This document shows, piece by piece, positions 7,610-17,636 of a stretch of 64,000 bases of DNA (within the stretch, counting starts at the first letter, position 1; each line of letters starts with the position of its first letter). A model generated the notes under the pieces. The model made no database searches. It was not told the origin of the DNA and saw only the letters and a list, made by a program, of their open reading frames with translations. The position numbers and the translations under genes were made by a program. The DNA is from Rhizobiaceae bacterium (GTDB lineage: Bacteria > Pseudomonadota > Alphaproteobacteria > Rhizobiales > Rhizobiaceae), in assembly GCA_029233925.1 (NCBI GenBank), contig JARGOX010000014.1, forward strand, positions 1-64,000, read 5' to 3'.

Positions 7610-10600
7610 CCTGACGATCGATCTGGTCAATGACGGCACGATCGACATTATCGCTTCAGCTGAAGCATCAAGCGCCTATGCCTATGTCAGCGACGCCGTG
7701 CGGCAATCAGCCAGTGCCACCGGTGATGCCGGTGATACAGCGACCGTTACACTCACAAATACATCCAGTCTGACGCTCGACATACAGGCCAACGCCATCG
7801 CCAAGTCTGACAATGCCAGGGCGATCGCCTCGATGGGGCATTACCCGTCTTCAAGTCTTGACGATTATGAATTTGTCATCGGGCAGCAGGTTTCTGATGC
7901 CGACAACGCAGTAATCACTCTCGACAATAGCGGCACCATCAATCTCGTCGCGAATGCCATGGCCGAGGGCGCATCCGGCGCCGCCGGTACGCAGGCCGCC
8001 GCCCAGGCCGGCCTGTATCTGGCGATTCTTCAGGGCGCCTCTTTCGATGGGTCGAATCATGAAGATGACCCGGATGTCAGCAATCAAACGGCTCTCCTGA
8101 CCCTGACCAATAGCGGCCTCATCAACATCAAGGCAGTGGCGAATGCGAATGGTAATGAGGCCGAGGCCGAGGCCACATTGCATGAAGGCATTACCCAGGC
8201 GGCTTATGAGGCCGCTGAAACCAGCGCGATTCTCAACAATAGCGGCACGTTGAACATATTGGTTGAAGCCGTGGCCAAGGGCACGGACTATGCTATTGCC
8301 AAGGCGTCAAATGATGACGCTCTTTCCCAATATGCTGCCGGCAATGGCGATGAGGGAGATATTGCTTCCGTCACCCTCAACAATAGTGGCAGCCTCGCCC
8401 TCATCAATATTCGCGCCGATGCGACGGCCACTGCCAACAGTGCTGAGGCATTTGCCACTGTTGATTCAGGTATTGAGCAATATGCGGAAGATGTGGACGA
8501 AGCACGGGTGGTCTTGAGCAATAGCGGCACATTGAATGTGCAGGCTCATGCCGTGGCAAAGGGCACGGACAAAGCCAAGGCCTATGTGTCTGTGACTGAT
8601 GCCATTTATCAAACAGCCTCAGGCAATGGCAATGAGGGAGACATTGCATCCGTCACCCTCAACAATAGTGGCAGCCTCGCCGTCATCAATATTCGCGCCG
8701 ATGCAACGGCCACTGCAAAGAGCGCCATTGCAACGGCCATATTCGAGACAGGCATTGAGCAGGATGCGTCGAATGCTGATGAAGCGACTGTATTGCTCAA
8801 CAATAGCGGCACCTTTAACATCATAGGCAATGCGATTGCCCATGGTGTCTCACAGGCAAGTGCGTCTGTAGACGCGTCCTATGGCGGCATTTGGCAGGAG
8901 GCGACGGCCATTGAAGGGGGCAGCTTTGCCAGCGCATCGGTCAACAATAGCGGCACGCTCAGCCTGCAGGCGCAGGCATCGGCCACGGCTGAGACCGGTG
9001 CAGCGAACGCAACGGTAACTTACGAGGAGGCGGCATTCTACCAGAGCGCAACAGACGGTTTGGTGAGTACGGTATCATTGGCCAACAGCGGTACACTCAA
9101 CATTATCGGCAAGGCCATAGCCCATGGTGTTTCCAAGGCAACGGCCAATGCTGCCCACTCGCAGGAGGAGGACGAATATGCAAGTATTTGGCAGGCGGCG
9201 ACTGCCGCCGAAGGTGGCAGCCTTGCGAGCGTGACAATCAACAACAGCGGCACGCTGAGCCTGCAGGCGCTGGCCACTGCGACGGCGGAGACCGGCGCGG
9301 CGGAGGCATCGGCATCCTACATTTATGCGGCATTCCATCAGAGCGCCGGTGACGGCGCGATCAACACGGTGTCCCTGATTAACAGCGGCAATTTTGACAT
9401 TACGCGCAATGCCCATGCCGAAGGCGCAACTGCTGCCTATGCATCCGCCGAAAACGCGGAGGAGCCATTGTTTTCTCAGCAGGCCGGTAGCGATTCAGAC
9501 GATGTTGCCAAAGCCTCTGCCGAGATCATCAATTCAGGGGATTTCCTGATCGAGTCGACAGCCTTCGCCAAGGCGGCGAGTGGTGATGCGACTGCAACCG
9601 TCAGTCATTATTATACACAGGTCCTCCAGAAAGCAGATGATGCTGACGAGGTCGTTGCGCTGTTGGACAATAGTGGCGAATTCGCCATTCTGGCGCATGC
9701 GCAAGCTACTGGCGACAACGCCAAGGCAACAGTAACCGCTGACGAACCGGCATTTGAACAAAATGTGGATACAGACGGAGAGGATATACTTGCCCATGCG
9801 ATTGTCACCAATTCCGGCACATTCCTGATCAGTTCGGATGCGATTGCCAAAGCGCATATCGGCGGCAAAGCGACGGCCAAGGCCTTCATCGAAACGGGCA
9901 TCAATCAGCTTGCTGATGATGCAGATGATACTATGGCTTCCCTGACCAATGACGGACTGATGTCAATCTCGGTCGATGCCAGTGCGCTTGTCGCCGGTTC
10001 GTCCGGCACGGCCAATGCAAGTGCCAGCATGACCTCTGCCATTTATCAGGACGCCGATGCGGAAGGAAGAGCAGCTGGCGAGGTCAAATTGGTCAACACG
10101 GCGAGTCTGAACATCACGGCTGACGCCAAAGCCGTCGCCGGTGATGTGGCAAATGCCTCAGCCGTTCTTGGCAGCAAAACCGACGAGGATGCAGAATACG
10201 GCCCGATCATACAATATGCAAAGGATGGCGCAACCGTGCTGGTGTCGATCAACAACAGCGGCGAATTGCAGATTGCGGCCAATGCCGATGCGGAAGCCTT
10301 CGATGCTTCCGCCCTGGCCAGGGCAAGCAGCATAAGACAATATGTGGCGGCAATCGAGACCATTGAAGGCGATGCTGCCAGCACGGCGACAGCAAGCTTC
10401 GTCAACAGCGGCACTGTGGATATCAGTGCGGATGCCAATGCGCTGGGCCAACATGAAGACGCGACCACCGAGACAGCGAATGCAAGTGCCAAGGCCTATG
10501 CCAATGGCCTCTATCAGGCGCTCGATATACAGACGGATGATACCAGCGACGCTCTTGTACGCGAATTCACGGCGCAGTTTGACAATAGCGGCGAGCTTTT

Positions 10601-12821
10601 GATCGTAGCCGAAGCGTCGGCCACGGCAAGCGCCGGCACCGATGCCAATACCTCTGCTGCACTTGCCGAGGCTATTGGCTATATCGGCCATACGGATACC
10701 AGCGGTGATACGCTTGATATGGATTTCACCAACAGCGGCTTTTTTGTCGTCAGTGCCATGGCCAACGTCGGTGGTTCCGGTTCCGTCAATGCACAGGCTG
10801 TCGGAGTCCGCTATGAATCGGACATTCTGACCGGCACCTTCCTGAACTCCGAAGTTCTGGGTGCTGTGGCCTATGCATCTTCAGACGACGACGGCGGCAC
10901 AGCAAGGGCCGTTGCTCTGGATATCATCACCAATGATGCGGGAGACGCATCCTTCGTCAATACGGGTATGCTGGCTGCCCTTGCTTATGGTTCCGACGCA
11001 CAAGCGACGGCCGTTTCCTTCGCAGACAATAATGCATTTGACACCGGCGACGCCGCTGCAACCTTCAGCAACCATGGCGGCTATGTATATGCCTTGATAA
11101 GTGACGAAGGTGGTTCTGCCTCCGGCACGGCATTCAACACCGGGGGCGCCAGCTACCAGGTCATGCTCGACCTGCAGGGCAATGGTGGTGAGGATGGATT
11201 GATCGAAGGAGACATTGTCTTCAAAGCAGGCGATCAAATCGAGGCAACCCAGGGCAGAACATATTTTTACGGCACGATCAATCCATCTGAAGAATATCTC
11301 GGAGAATTGTCCGTCCTTGATGACGGGGAATTCGTGCTCGGCAATGACGAGACTCTCGGCCCGACGGTTTCCCATGTGGATCAGTTGACGGTTCATGGCG
11401 ATGGCACGCTCGGATTCGAGATTGATCCGGACCCGGACGTATCGCGCATTGCTGCCGATAATGTAGCGCTGGACGGCACCATTCTGGTTCTTGCCAGGGC
11501 CGGTCTCTATGCTGAATCACAGACCTACCAGGATGTGATTGTCGCTGGTGAAGATGGTTTGGCAGGCACTTTTGCAACGGAGATGAGCAATTCGCCCCTG
11601 CTGAATTTGACGGTTGATTATGATGATGACGACACTGTCGATCTGACGCTCACCCGCAATGCGTTCGATGAGGTTGCCGGGCTGACACCGAACCAGAAGT
11701 CCGTTGCGGGCAGTATTGAATCGACCTATGGCGCTATTGATCCGGACAATGATTATGGCGATTTGGTTGAGGAATTGTTCACGCTGGATTCGCAAGAACT
11801 CCCCGATGCGCTTGATCAACTGTCGGGCGTTGAATATTCCAATACGCTGCAATGGGCTCTCGGCTCTTTCAACCTTTTCCAGGACGCCGTGAAATATCGC
11901 ATCAATTCGAATGGCGATGAGGGGGCATCCACAAGCGGCTACCTCAACACCGGCCTTGCAGGCAATGGGCCGTCACAGGAAAAAGCCAGCGGCTGGTGGG
12001 CTCGGATTCAGGGGGCCATCGGCAACCAGGACGATGATGGCAATGCATCGGGATACAGTTATGACGAGGCTTTGGCATTGATCGGTGTCGATGCCGTGAT
12101 TGATGAAACATTCATGATTGGCGCCGCCGGTGGCTTCTTTGGGCCCGGCAATCTGGATTTCGACAATGGCAATCAGGTCGTTCAGGATATTGGCTACCAG
12201 GTCGGTGGCTATGCGCAATATGATAACGGAACCACCTATCTGCGCAGCTTTGCGGGCTATGGCGCCTGGGATGCAAGTGCCACCCGCACGTTGACTATTG
12301 GCGGTTTGAGCGGTGTGAACAATTCCAGCTTCGATGTCAGCGCCTGGGACATCAGCGGTGAAGCGGGCTATGACATTCAACTCGACAATGCCACGCTGAC
12401 ACCCTTTGTTGGTGTTTCCTATACAAAAGCCAGCATCGGCAGCTATGTCGAAACCGGATTTGCAGCCAGCGCGCTTGCCGGCAATGGCGGCAAGGGCGAA
12501 GCGCTTGATGGTATCGCCGGTATACGGTTGTCGGGCCTGACCTATAAATCCGGTGGTATGACGATCAAGCCTGAAGGGGCGGTGGGTTATATTCATAATT
12601 TCTCTGACGCAGTGTCGCTCAACAATACATTGATCGCGGCGCCATCAGGTACATCAAGCTTTGATACGCTTGGAGTGGACAACAATGGCGGGATCTTCCT
12701 CGATCTCGGCGCGACAGTCTATTATGATCAGAATGTCACCTTCGGTTTCGGCTATGCGGGTGAATACGGAACAAACCACAGCGAGCATTCCGGCTTTGGC
12801 AAATTCAACATGAACTTCTGA
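7476..12821 (+). CDS. Autotransporter, 3' part (repeat passenger and beta-barrel), continues 6683 ORF in +1 frame
   Basis: The open frame nominally begins at ATG 7476, but the first 35 or so codons are a shadow of the upstream frame. Genuine coding resumes at about 7581. About 22 repeats of 46-60 residues follow, each starting with x-N-S-G-x-L-x-I-x-A and holding a conserved Gln in the middle (AIYQTA, GIWQEA, AFYQSA). After about 11,100 come a non-repetitive linker and a C-terminal autotransporter beta-barrel. The barrel runs from SGWWARIQGAIG near 11,990 to the terminal Phe of FNMNF. This is a type V secretion protein: the barrel inserts in the outer membrane and the passenger is exposed. 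It has no start of its own and depends on the frame of the G run. Confidence 0.85.
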   Translation: MAMRWNWTLPTIMMALFRFWQWRRVPARPMPLSGGIAQRGSGVHDLTIDLVNDGTIDIIASAEASSAYAYVSDAVRQSASATGDAGDTATVTLTNTSSLTLDIQANAIAKSDNARAIASMGHYPSSSLDDYEFVIGQQVSDADNAVITLDNSGTINLVANAMAEGASGAAGTQAAAQAGLYLAILQGASFDGSNHEDDPDVSNQTALLTLTNSGLINIKAVANANGNEAEAEATLHEGITQAAYEAAETSAILNNSGTLNILVEAVAKGTDYAIAKASNDDALSQYAAGNGDEGDIASVTLNNSGSLALINIRADATATANSAEAFATVDSGIEQYAEDVDEARVVLSNSGTLNVQAHAVAKGTDKAKAYVSVTDAIYQTASGNGNEGDIASVTLNNSGSLAVINIRADATATAKSAIATAIFETGIEQDASNADEATVLLNNSGTFNIIGNAIAHGVSQASASVDASYGGIWQEATAIEGGSFASASVNNSGTLSLQAQASATAETGAANATVTYEEAAFYQSATDGLVSTVSLANSGTLNIIGKAIAHGVSKATANAAHSQEEDEYASIWQAATAAEGGSLASVTINNSGTLSLQALATATAETGAAEASASYIYAAFHQSAGDGAINTVSLINSGNFDITRNAHAEGATAAYASAENAEEPLFSQQAGSDSDDVAKASAEIINSGDFLIESTAFAKAASGDATATVSHYYTQVLQKADDADEVVALLDNSGEFAILAHAQATGDNAKATVTADEPAFEQNVDTDGEDILAHAIVTNSGTFLISSDAIAKAHIGGKATAKAFIETGINQLADDADDTMASLTNDGLMSISVDASALVAGSSGTANASASMTSAIYQDADAEGRAAGEVKLVNTASLNITADAKAVAGDVANASAVLGSKTDEDAEYGPIIQYAKDGATVLVSINNSGELQIAANADAEAFDASALARASSIRQYVAAIETIEGDAASTATASFVNSGTVDISADANALGQHEDATTETANASAKAYANGLYQALDIQTDDTSDALVREFTAQFDNSGELLIVAEASATASAGTDANTSAALAEAIGYIGHTDTSGDTLDMDFTNSGFFVVSAMANVGGSGSVNAQAVGVRYESDILTGTFLNSEVLGAVAYASSDDDGGTARAVALDIITNDAGDASFVNTGMLAALAYGSDAQATAVSFADNNAFDTGDAAATFSNHGGYVYALISDEGGSASGTAFNTGGASYQVMLDLQGNGGEDGLIEGDIVFKAGDQIEATQGRTYFYGTINPSEEYLGELSVLDDGEFVLGNDETLGPTVSHVDQLTVHGDGTLGFEIDPDPDVSRIAADNVALDGTILVLARAGLYAESQTYQDVIVAGEDGLAGTFATEMSNSPLLNLTVDYDDDDTVDLTLTRNAFDEVAGLTPNQKSVAGSIESTYGAIDPDNDYGDLVEELFTLDSQELPDALDQLSGVEYSNTLQWALGSFNLFQDAVKYRINSNGDEGASTSGYLNTGLAGNGPSQEKASGWWARIQGAIGNQDDDGNASGYSYDEALALIGVDAVIDETFMIGAAGGFFGPGNLDFDNGNQVVQDIGYQVGGYAQYDNGTTYLRSFAGYGAWDASATRTLTIGGLSGVNNSSFDVSAWDISGEAGYDIQLDNATLTPFVGVSYTKASIGSYVETGFAASALAGNGGKGEALDGIAGIRLSGLTYKSGGMTIKPEGAVGYIHNFSDAVSLNNTLIAAPSGTSSFDTLGVDNNGGIFLDLGATVYYDQNVTFGFGYAGEYGTNHSEHSGFGKFNMNF
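7575..7580 (+). other. Run of six G at the autotransporter frame junction
   Basis: Upstream coding sequence is in frame 2 and downstream in frame 3. Removing one G (or adding two) at this homopolymer joins them with no stop codon, giving AIVRGIAQRGSGVHD across the junction. It is either a sequencing/assembly slip, a true null mutation, or a short slipped-strand (phase-variable) tract. Confidence 0.8.
8232..9950 (+). repeat. Tandem 282-297 bp repeats in the autotransporter passenger
   Basis: Units begin at 8232, 8514, 8796, 9078, 9375 and 9663. The first spacings are exactly 282 bp (94 codons); later ones are 297 and 288 bp. Each unit is two related half-repeats of about 47 residues. The first two units are close copies at DNA level: both hold the 20-base stretch ACCCTCAACAATAGTGGCAG inside a longer match. 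Units 3 and 4 likewise pair with each other (AIAHGVS, then NNSGTLSLQA). This suggests recent duplication within an older repeat. Confidence 0.9.
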
Positions 12822-12935
12822 TCAGGTTTCCAAAGCGTCGATTTTGTTTGAGCGTGCAAGCAACACAGCGTAAACCCATGCCGAATGTTGGGCGGCAGAA
12901 ACGCGACCACAATGAGATCACATAAGGAACTGTGC

Positions 12936-13460
12936 ATGCCGGGTAAGTTGACCGTTGGAATCATCGCATCGGTGATGGCCATTTCTTTGGACCTGGCCCC
13001 GTCTGAGGCCCAGACGCGTCTGCAAAAGCAATTTGATAAATGGTTGGTGGCCTGCGTCGATACAGAGCAGGGAAACAAACGATGCACAATGGGGCAAAGC
13101 TTCCAGGGCTTTAACCAGAAGGCCAAAAAACGGGTTTTTGCTTTTTCTGCGACGCTCTTTCTTGATAGAGACAAGGTGGAAAAGGTAATTTTGAGAACCC
13201 CGATGGGGGTAGATCTGACAAAGGGCCTCACCGTTAAATTTCCTGATCTGGACGCGGTCAAGCTCAACTATGTCGTATGCGCCCGCCGTGGGTGTGTCAG
13301 CGAGATAAACCTGGATGATGCCTGGCGGAACGCGCTTTCACGCAATGCAGCAGTCACTGTGAGTTATAAAATACGAAATGGACAGGATATAGGCATTGAA
13401 GTGGATCTGAAGGGGTTTACCGATGCCTATTCTTTCTACAAAACGCAGCTTGGACTATAA
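12936..13460 (+). CDS. Invasion-associated locus B (IalB) family secreted protein
   Basis: 174 residues. The signal peptide (MPGKLTVGIIASVMAISLDL, cleavage near SEAQ) is followed by the IalB pattern: F-D-K-W-L-V-A-C, a second Cys in KRCTMGQ, RTPMGVDLTKG, and the Cys pair in VVCARRGCVSEI. IalB proteins are periplasmic or outer-membrane-associated. They were named for Bartonella erythrocyte invasion, but most homologues are in free-living Rhizobiales with no known role. ATG 12936 is preferred over 12885 and 12912 because AAGGA lies just upstream and the signal peptide starts there. A second family member is at 60133-60639. Confidence 0.88.
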   Translation: MPGKLTVGIIASVMAISLDLAPSEAQTRLQKQFDKWLVACVDTEQGNKRCTMGQSFQGFNQKAKKRVFAFSATLFLDRDKVEKVILRTPMGVDLTKGLTVKFPDLDAVKLNYVVCARRGCVSEINLDDAWRNALSRNAAVTVSYKIRNGQDIGIEVDLKGFTDAYSFYKTQLGL

Positions 13461-13648
13461 AGGCATGATGTTTGCCATCCTGCTGACAGATTGACGCAAT
13501 CCGCATGAGAGCCGATTCTCTTCCTGCCTGCCTGCAGAAAATGTGAAACGGTTTTCCGACAGGACAGTGCAAAAGAGATAACCCTGACATTGTCATCAAT
13601 TGCACGAGGCGATGGTGAATTGCAGGGATAGTCTGTGAAGGAAACCAA

Positions 13649-15769
13649 ATGGCAGATCCAGCGGCAAATAGACCTCAGGACGGGGCAAAAGCGATACCCA
13701 TTCAAATGGTATTGAAACAGATTGCCGGTCTCTATGGTGCCGGAAAGCTGCAGCAGGCCCATCAATTGTGTTTGCAGGTTATCAAACAGCGACCGAAACT
13801 GGCCGATGCGCACTCCATGATGGGTGTCATCCTGTCAGGACTTGGCAGGAACGACGAGGCCCGCAAGGCCATCAAGAATGCCATCCGGCTCAACCCGACC
13901 AGCCATTACTATTCCAATCTGGGCGAGTTGGAACGGCAAAATGGCAAACTTGATTCAGCAAAGATCGCACTTGAAAAGGCCGTTGAACTCGATCCGGCCA
14001 ATGCCCAGGCTCTGAACAATCTCGGTATCGTCCATTTCGACAAGGGCGAATTCGACAGGGCTGTGGCGACATACCAGAGCTGTCTGGAATTGCAGCCGGA
14101 TTATCCTGAAGCGCATAACAATCTGGGCAATGCCTACCGGGCATCCAACAACAATGACGAAGCCATGGTGCATTATGAAAGGGCGGTGGAGCTTCGGGAA
14201 AATTACCCGGAAGCCTACAACAACATGGGATCATCCCTGCGCGCTGAAGAGCGGCACGAGGAGGCGGAATTCTGTTACCGCAAGGCCATCAACCTCAATC
14301 CGCGTTATGCAGATGCCGCCAATAATCTCGCCATTCTCCTGATTTCGCGCGATCAATATGACGAAGCGTTGCGGGTTCTCGATGATGCGATGAAGTCCGG
14401 AAATCGGACTGTCGGCCTGTATCTTTCCATCGGCCGCGTCCAGCTTCACAAGAGCAATTACGATATGGCGCGCAAGGCCTGCCAACTGGCGCTTGATGAA
14501 GAATCCGATAGCAAAGCGGCCTATACGCTGATGGGTCAGATCGATCATGAGTTGGATCTTTATGCCGACGCATTGAAAAATTTCGAAAAGGCGATCGAGA
14601 TTGACCCGGATTATTCCGAGGCGCGCAATTTTTACGGCATTGCATTGAAAAGTTTCGGTCGCATCGATGACGCAAGACAACAGTTCGAAAAGACACTGGA
14701 GAAAAATCCATCGGCGCATGGGGCCTATTCGAATATTGCCGACCTGATCCGGTTCAATGAGCGGCCCGAGCTTGTCGAACAGATGGAAACGATCTTCGCG
14801 GAAGCCGATAACCCCGATTCAGAACGCTATTTGGGGCTGCATTTTGCCATCGGCAAAGCCTATGGTGATCTGGGCCGCTATGAAGAATCCTTCGAACATA
14901 TCTCGAAAGGCGCCCGGATGAAGCGCGCCCTTCTGCACTATGACGAGGCAGAGGTGAAGGGGTTTTTCGAGCAGATCAAATCGACCTTTGATGCCGGCTA
15001 TTTCTCCAATCTGCCCTATGAGGGCGATGCAACCGACATGCCGCTCTTCGTCATCGGCATGCCGCGTTCGGGAAGCACGCTGGTCGAGCAGATTATTTCA
15101 TCTCACCCGAAAGCCTATGGCGCCGGAGAGATCAAGACCTTCAGCCATGCGCTGGGTTCCCTGCGCAGCCGTTACCCGGCATTGCCCAAATATCCGGCAC
15201 TCGTGGCCAAGATGAAGCCAAGCCAGTTCAAGGCGGCCTCGGATTTCTATCTCGATTACATCAAGAGCCAGATAAAGGATGAAATCAGGGTCACTGACAA
15301 ATTGCTGACCAACTATTATTTTGTCGGCATCCTGCATACGCTGTTTCCCAAGGCCAAGTTCATTCATACCAGGCGCAACCCGATTGATACGTGCCTGTCG
15401 GCCTTTACCAAGCTTTTCAAGGATGACATGCCGCACAGTTATGAACTGGGCGAACTGGGCCGCTACTATCGCATGTATGAAGACCTGATGGCCCATTGGC
15501 ACGCGGTGCTTCCGGCAGGAGTCATGGTGGATGCCGTCTATGAGGACGTGGTTGCCGATACCGAAGGTGAGGCAAGGCGTCTGATTGCCCATACTGGGCT
15601 GGAATGGGACGAAGCCTGTCTGGCCTTCCATAAATCGTCACGGCCGGTCAAGACAGCCAGCGTGGCGCAGGTGCGCCAACCGGTTTACAAGACATCGGTT
15701 GAGCGCTGGAAGCGTTATGAAACGCAGTTGCAGCCTCTGGTCGAGGCGCTGGGGCTTACAGGGGCCTGA
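13649..15769 (+). CDS. TPR-repeat sulfotransferase (PAPS-dependent)
   Basis: 706 residues. Residues of about 15-350 are a TPR array ([54 protein letters not shown] and more). The C-terminal 270 residues are a sulfotransferase: the 5'-phosphosulfate-binding loop [17 protein letters not shown] is near 467-483 and the 3'-phosphate motif [14 protein letters not shown] near 571-585. It should transfer sulfate from PAPS to an acceptor presented by the TPRs. No signal peptide or membrane segment was seen, so it is cytoplasmic. It ends 14 bases inside the convergent cysNC gene. The acceptor (protein tyrosine, sugar or lipid) cannot be read from sequence. Confidence 0.9.
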   Translation: MADPAANRPQDGAKAIPIQMVLKQIAGLYGAGKLQQAHQLCLQVIKQRPKLADAHSMMGVILSGLGRNDEARKAIKNAIRLNPTSHYYSNLGELERQNGKLDSAKIALEKAVELDPANAQALNNLGIVHFDKGEFDRAVATYQSCLELQPDYPEAHNNLGNAYRASNNNDEAMVHYERAVELRENYPEAYNNMGSSLRAEERHEEAEFCYRKAINLNPRYADAANNLAILLISRDQYDEALRVLDDAMKSGNRTVGLYLSIGRVQLHKSNYDMARKACQLALDEESDSKAAYTLMGQIDHELDLYADALKNFEKAIEIDPDYSEARNFYGIALKSFGRIDDARQQFEKTLEKNPSAHGAYSNIADLIRFNERPELVEQMETIFAEADNPDSERYLGLHFAIGKAYGDLGRYEESFEHISKGARMKRALLHYDEAEVKGFFEQIKSTFDAGYFSNLPYEGDATDMPLFVIGMPRSGSTLVEQIISSHPKAYGAGEIKTFSHALGSLRSRYPALPKYPALVAKMKPSQFKAASDFYLDYIKSQIKDEIRVTDKLLTNYYFVGILHTLFPKAKFIHTRRNPIDTCLSAFTKLFKDDMPHSYELGELGRYYRMYEDLMAHWHAVLPAGVMVDAVYEDVVADTEGEARRLIAHTGLEWDEACLAFHKSSRPVKTASVAQVRQPVYKTSVERWKRYETQLQPLVEALGLTGA

Positions 15770-17636
15770 GATCCAGATCCCGCAAGAGTTGTGCGGCAAG
15801 GTTTTGTGCTGTGTCGGCGGCTGTATTCAGCCGGAATTCCGGCGTTTCGGGTTCCTCATAGGGGCTGTCGATGCCGGTAAAATTGGGCAAGTCGCCCCGC
15901 CGGGCTTTGCGGTAAAGCCCCTTGGGATCCCGCTGCTCGGCAATGTCGAGCGGCGTGTCGACAAAAATCTCCACGAATTCACCCGGCTCGAACATTTCGC
16001 GCGCCATGCGCCGCTCTGCCCTGAAGGGGGAGATGAACGCTGTCATGACGATCAGGCCGGCATCGGCCATCAGCCTGGCGACCTCGGCGATACGCCGGAT
16101 GTTTTCCACCCGGTCGGCGTCGGTAAAGCCGAGATCGCGGTTGAGGCCGAGGCGGACATTGTCACCGTCGAGAATATAGGTGTGGTAGCCCTGGTCATGC
16201 AGTTTGAGTTCCAGTGCATTGGCAATGGTTGATTTGCCCGAGCCACTAAGCCCGGTAAACCACAGAACGCGTCCACCATGACCTTTGAGCTGTGCCCGTG
16301 CCTTGCGGTTGACCGTCACGGCCTGGCGATGCACGTTGCTGGCGCGCCGCAGGGCGTAGTCGATCATGCCGGCGGCCACGGTCTGGTGGCTCTGCCGATC
16401 AATGAGTACAAATGCGCCCATGGGTGGACAGTCGCCGAAGGTTTCAAAGGCCACCGGGCGGTCAAGGGCGATTTTCACGACGCTGATATCATTGAGCTCC
16501 AGCGACCGGCTGGCCATTTCTTCAAGCGTGTTGATATTATAGGAGTGGCGAATGTCGGAAAGCGTTGCGTTGACCGTGGCAGCGCCGATTTTCAGCCAGT
16601 AGGTGCGCCCTGCATAGCCGCTGTCTTTTGCCATCCAGACGACTTTTGCTTCAAACTGGTCCGAGGTCTCGCAGGGGTCCTTTGCCGCGACAATGACGTC
16701 ACCGCGCGAAATGTCGATTTCCCGGTCCAGCGTCAGTGTCACGGATTGATCTGCCTGCGCCTGATCAAGGTCGTCGGTGCCCAGGATGATCCTGTCGATA
16801 CGGGCGGTTTCGCCGGAGGGCAGAAGGCGTATCTCGTCACCGGGCGCAATGCGGCCGGCCATGATGGTGCCGGCATAGCCGCGAAAATCCAGATTGGGCC
16901 GGTTGACCCATTGGACCGGCATGCGAAAGCCGTGTTCGATCATCACCCTTTTGGTGTCAATGGCGCCGAGGAAACCCAGAAGGGTGGGCCCATGATACCA
17001 GTGGGTCTGCGAGGAACGGGAAACCACATTGTCGCCGCGCAAGGCGGATACTGGAATTGGCGTGATGGTTTCGAAGGCGAAACGTTCGGCCAATGTCCGG
17101 TAATCGCTGATGATCTGATCGAAAACAGCCTGGCTGTAGCCGACAAGATCCATCTTGTTGATGGCCAGGACCACATGGCGAATGCCGAGGATCGAGGCAA
17201 TGAAGGAATGGCGGCGGGTCTGTTCCAGAATACCCTTGCGCGCATCTATCAACAGCACTGCGACATCGGCAGTGGAGGCGCCGGTGACCATGTTGCGGGT
17301 ATATTGTTCATGACCGGGTGTATCGGCGACGATGAATTTGCGCTGATCGGTGGAAAAGAACCGATAGGCGACATCAATCGTGATGCCCTGTTCCCGTTCG
17401 GCACTCAGCCCGTCGACGAGCAGGGCAAAATCGATGTCTTCTCCCTGGGTGCCCATTTTGACCGAGTTGTGCTGCAATTCGCTCAGCTGATCATCGAGGA
17501 TCATCTGTGCCTCGAAGAGCAGACGGCCGATCAAAGTGGACTTGCCGTCGTCAACGCTGCCGCAGGTGATGAAGCGAAGGGTTTCAAGGCCTGCCTGTTC
17601 GTCCAGATAGGCATCCATTTCCTGGCGGTTGGACAT
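15756..17636 (-). CDS. cysNC: Bifunctional sulfate adenylyltransferase subunit 1 / APS kinase (CysN-CysC fusion)
   Basis: 626 residues. Residues 1-430 are the CysN GTPase: P-loop G-S-V-D-D-G-K-S-T near 26-34, [12 protein letters not shown] and NKMDLVGY. Residues of about 445-626 are APS kinase: P-loop [24 protein letters not shown] and the FISPFRAER segment. Together with CysD it makes APS from ATP and sulfate, and the kinase part converts this to PAPS. The NodQ-type fusion is normal in Rhizobiales. The start codon abuts the end of cysD. All active motifs look intact, so PAPS production is expected. Confidence 0.95.
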   Translation of the reverse strand: MSNRQEMDAYLDEQAGLETLRFITCGSVDDGKSTLIGRLLFEAQMILDDQLSELQHNSVKMGTQGEDIDFALLVDGLSAEREQGITIDVAYRFFSTDQRKFIVADTPGHEQYTRNMVTGASTADVAVLLIDARKGILEQTRRHSFIASILGIRHVVLAINKMDLVGYSQAVFDQIISDYRTLAERFAFETITPIPVSALRGDNVVSRSSQTHWYHGPTLLGFLGAIDTKRVMIEHGFRMPVQWVNRPNLDFRGYAGTIMAGRIAPGDEIRLLPSGETARIDRIILGTDDLDQAQADQSVTLTLDREIDISRGDVIVAAKDPCETSDQFEAKVVWMAKDSGYAGRTYWLKIGAATVNATLSDIRHSYNINTLEEMASRSLELNDISVVKIALDRPVAFETFGDCPPMGAFVLIDRQSHQTVAAGMIDYALRRASNVHRQAVTVNRKARAQLKGHGGRVLWFTGLSGSGKSTIANALELKLHDQGYHTYILDGDNVRLGLNRDLGFTDADRVENIRRIAEVARLMADAGLIVMTAFISPFRAERRMAREMFEPGEFVEIFVDTPLDIAEQRDPKGLYRKARRGDLPNFTGIDSPYEEPETPEFRLNTAADTAQNLAAQLLRDLDLRPL

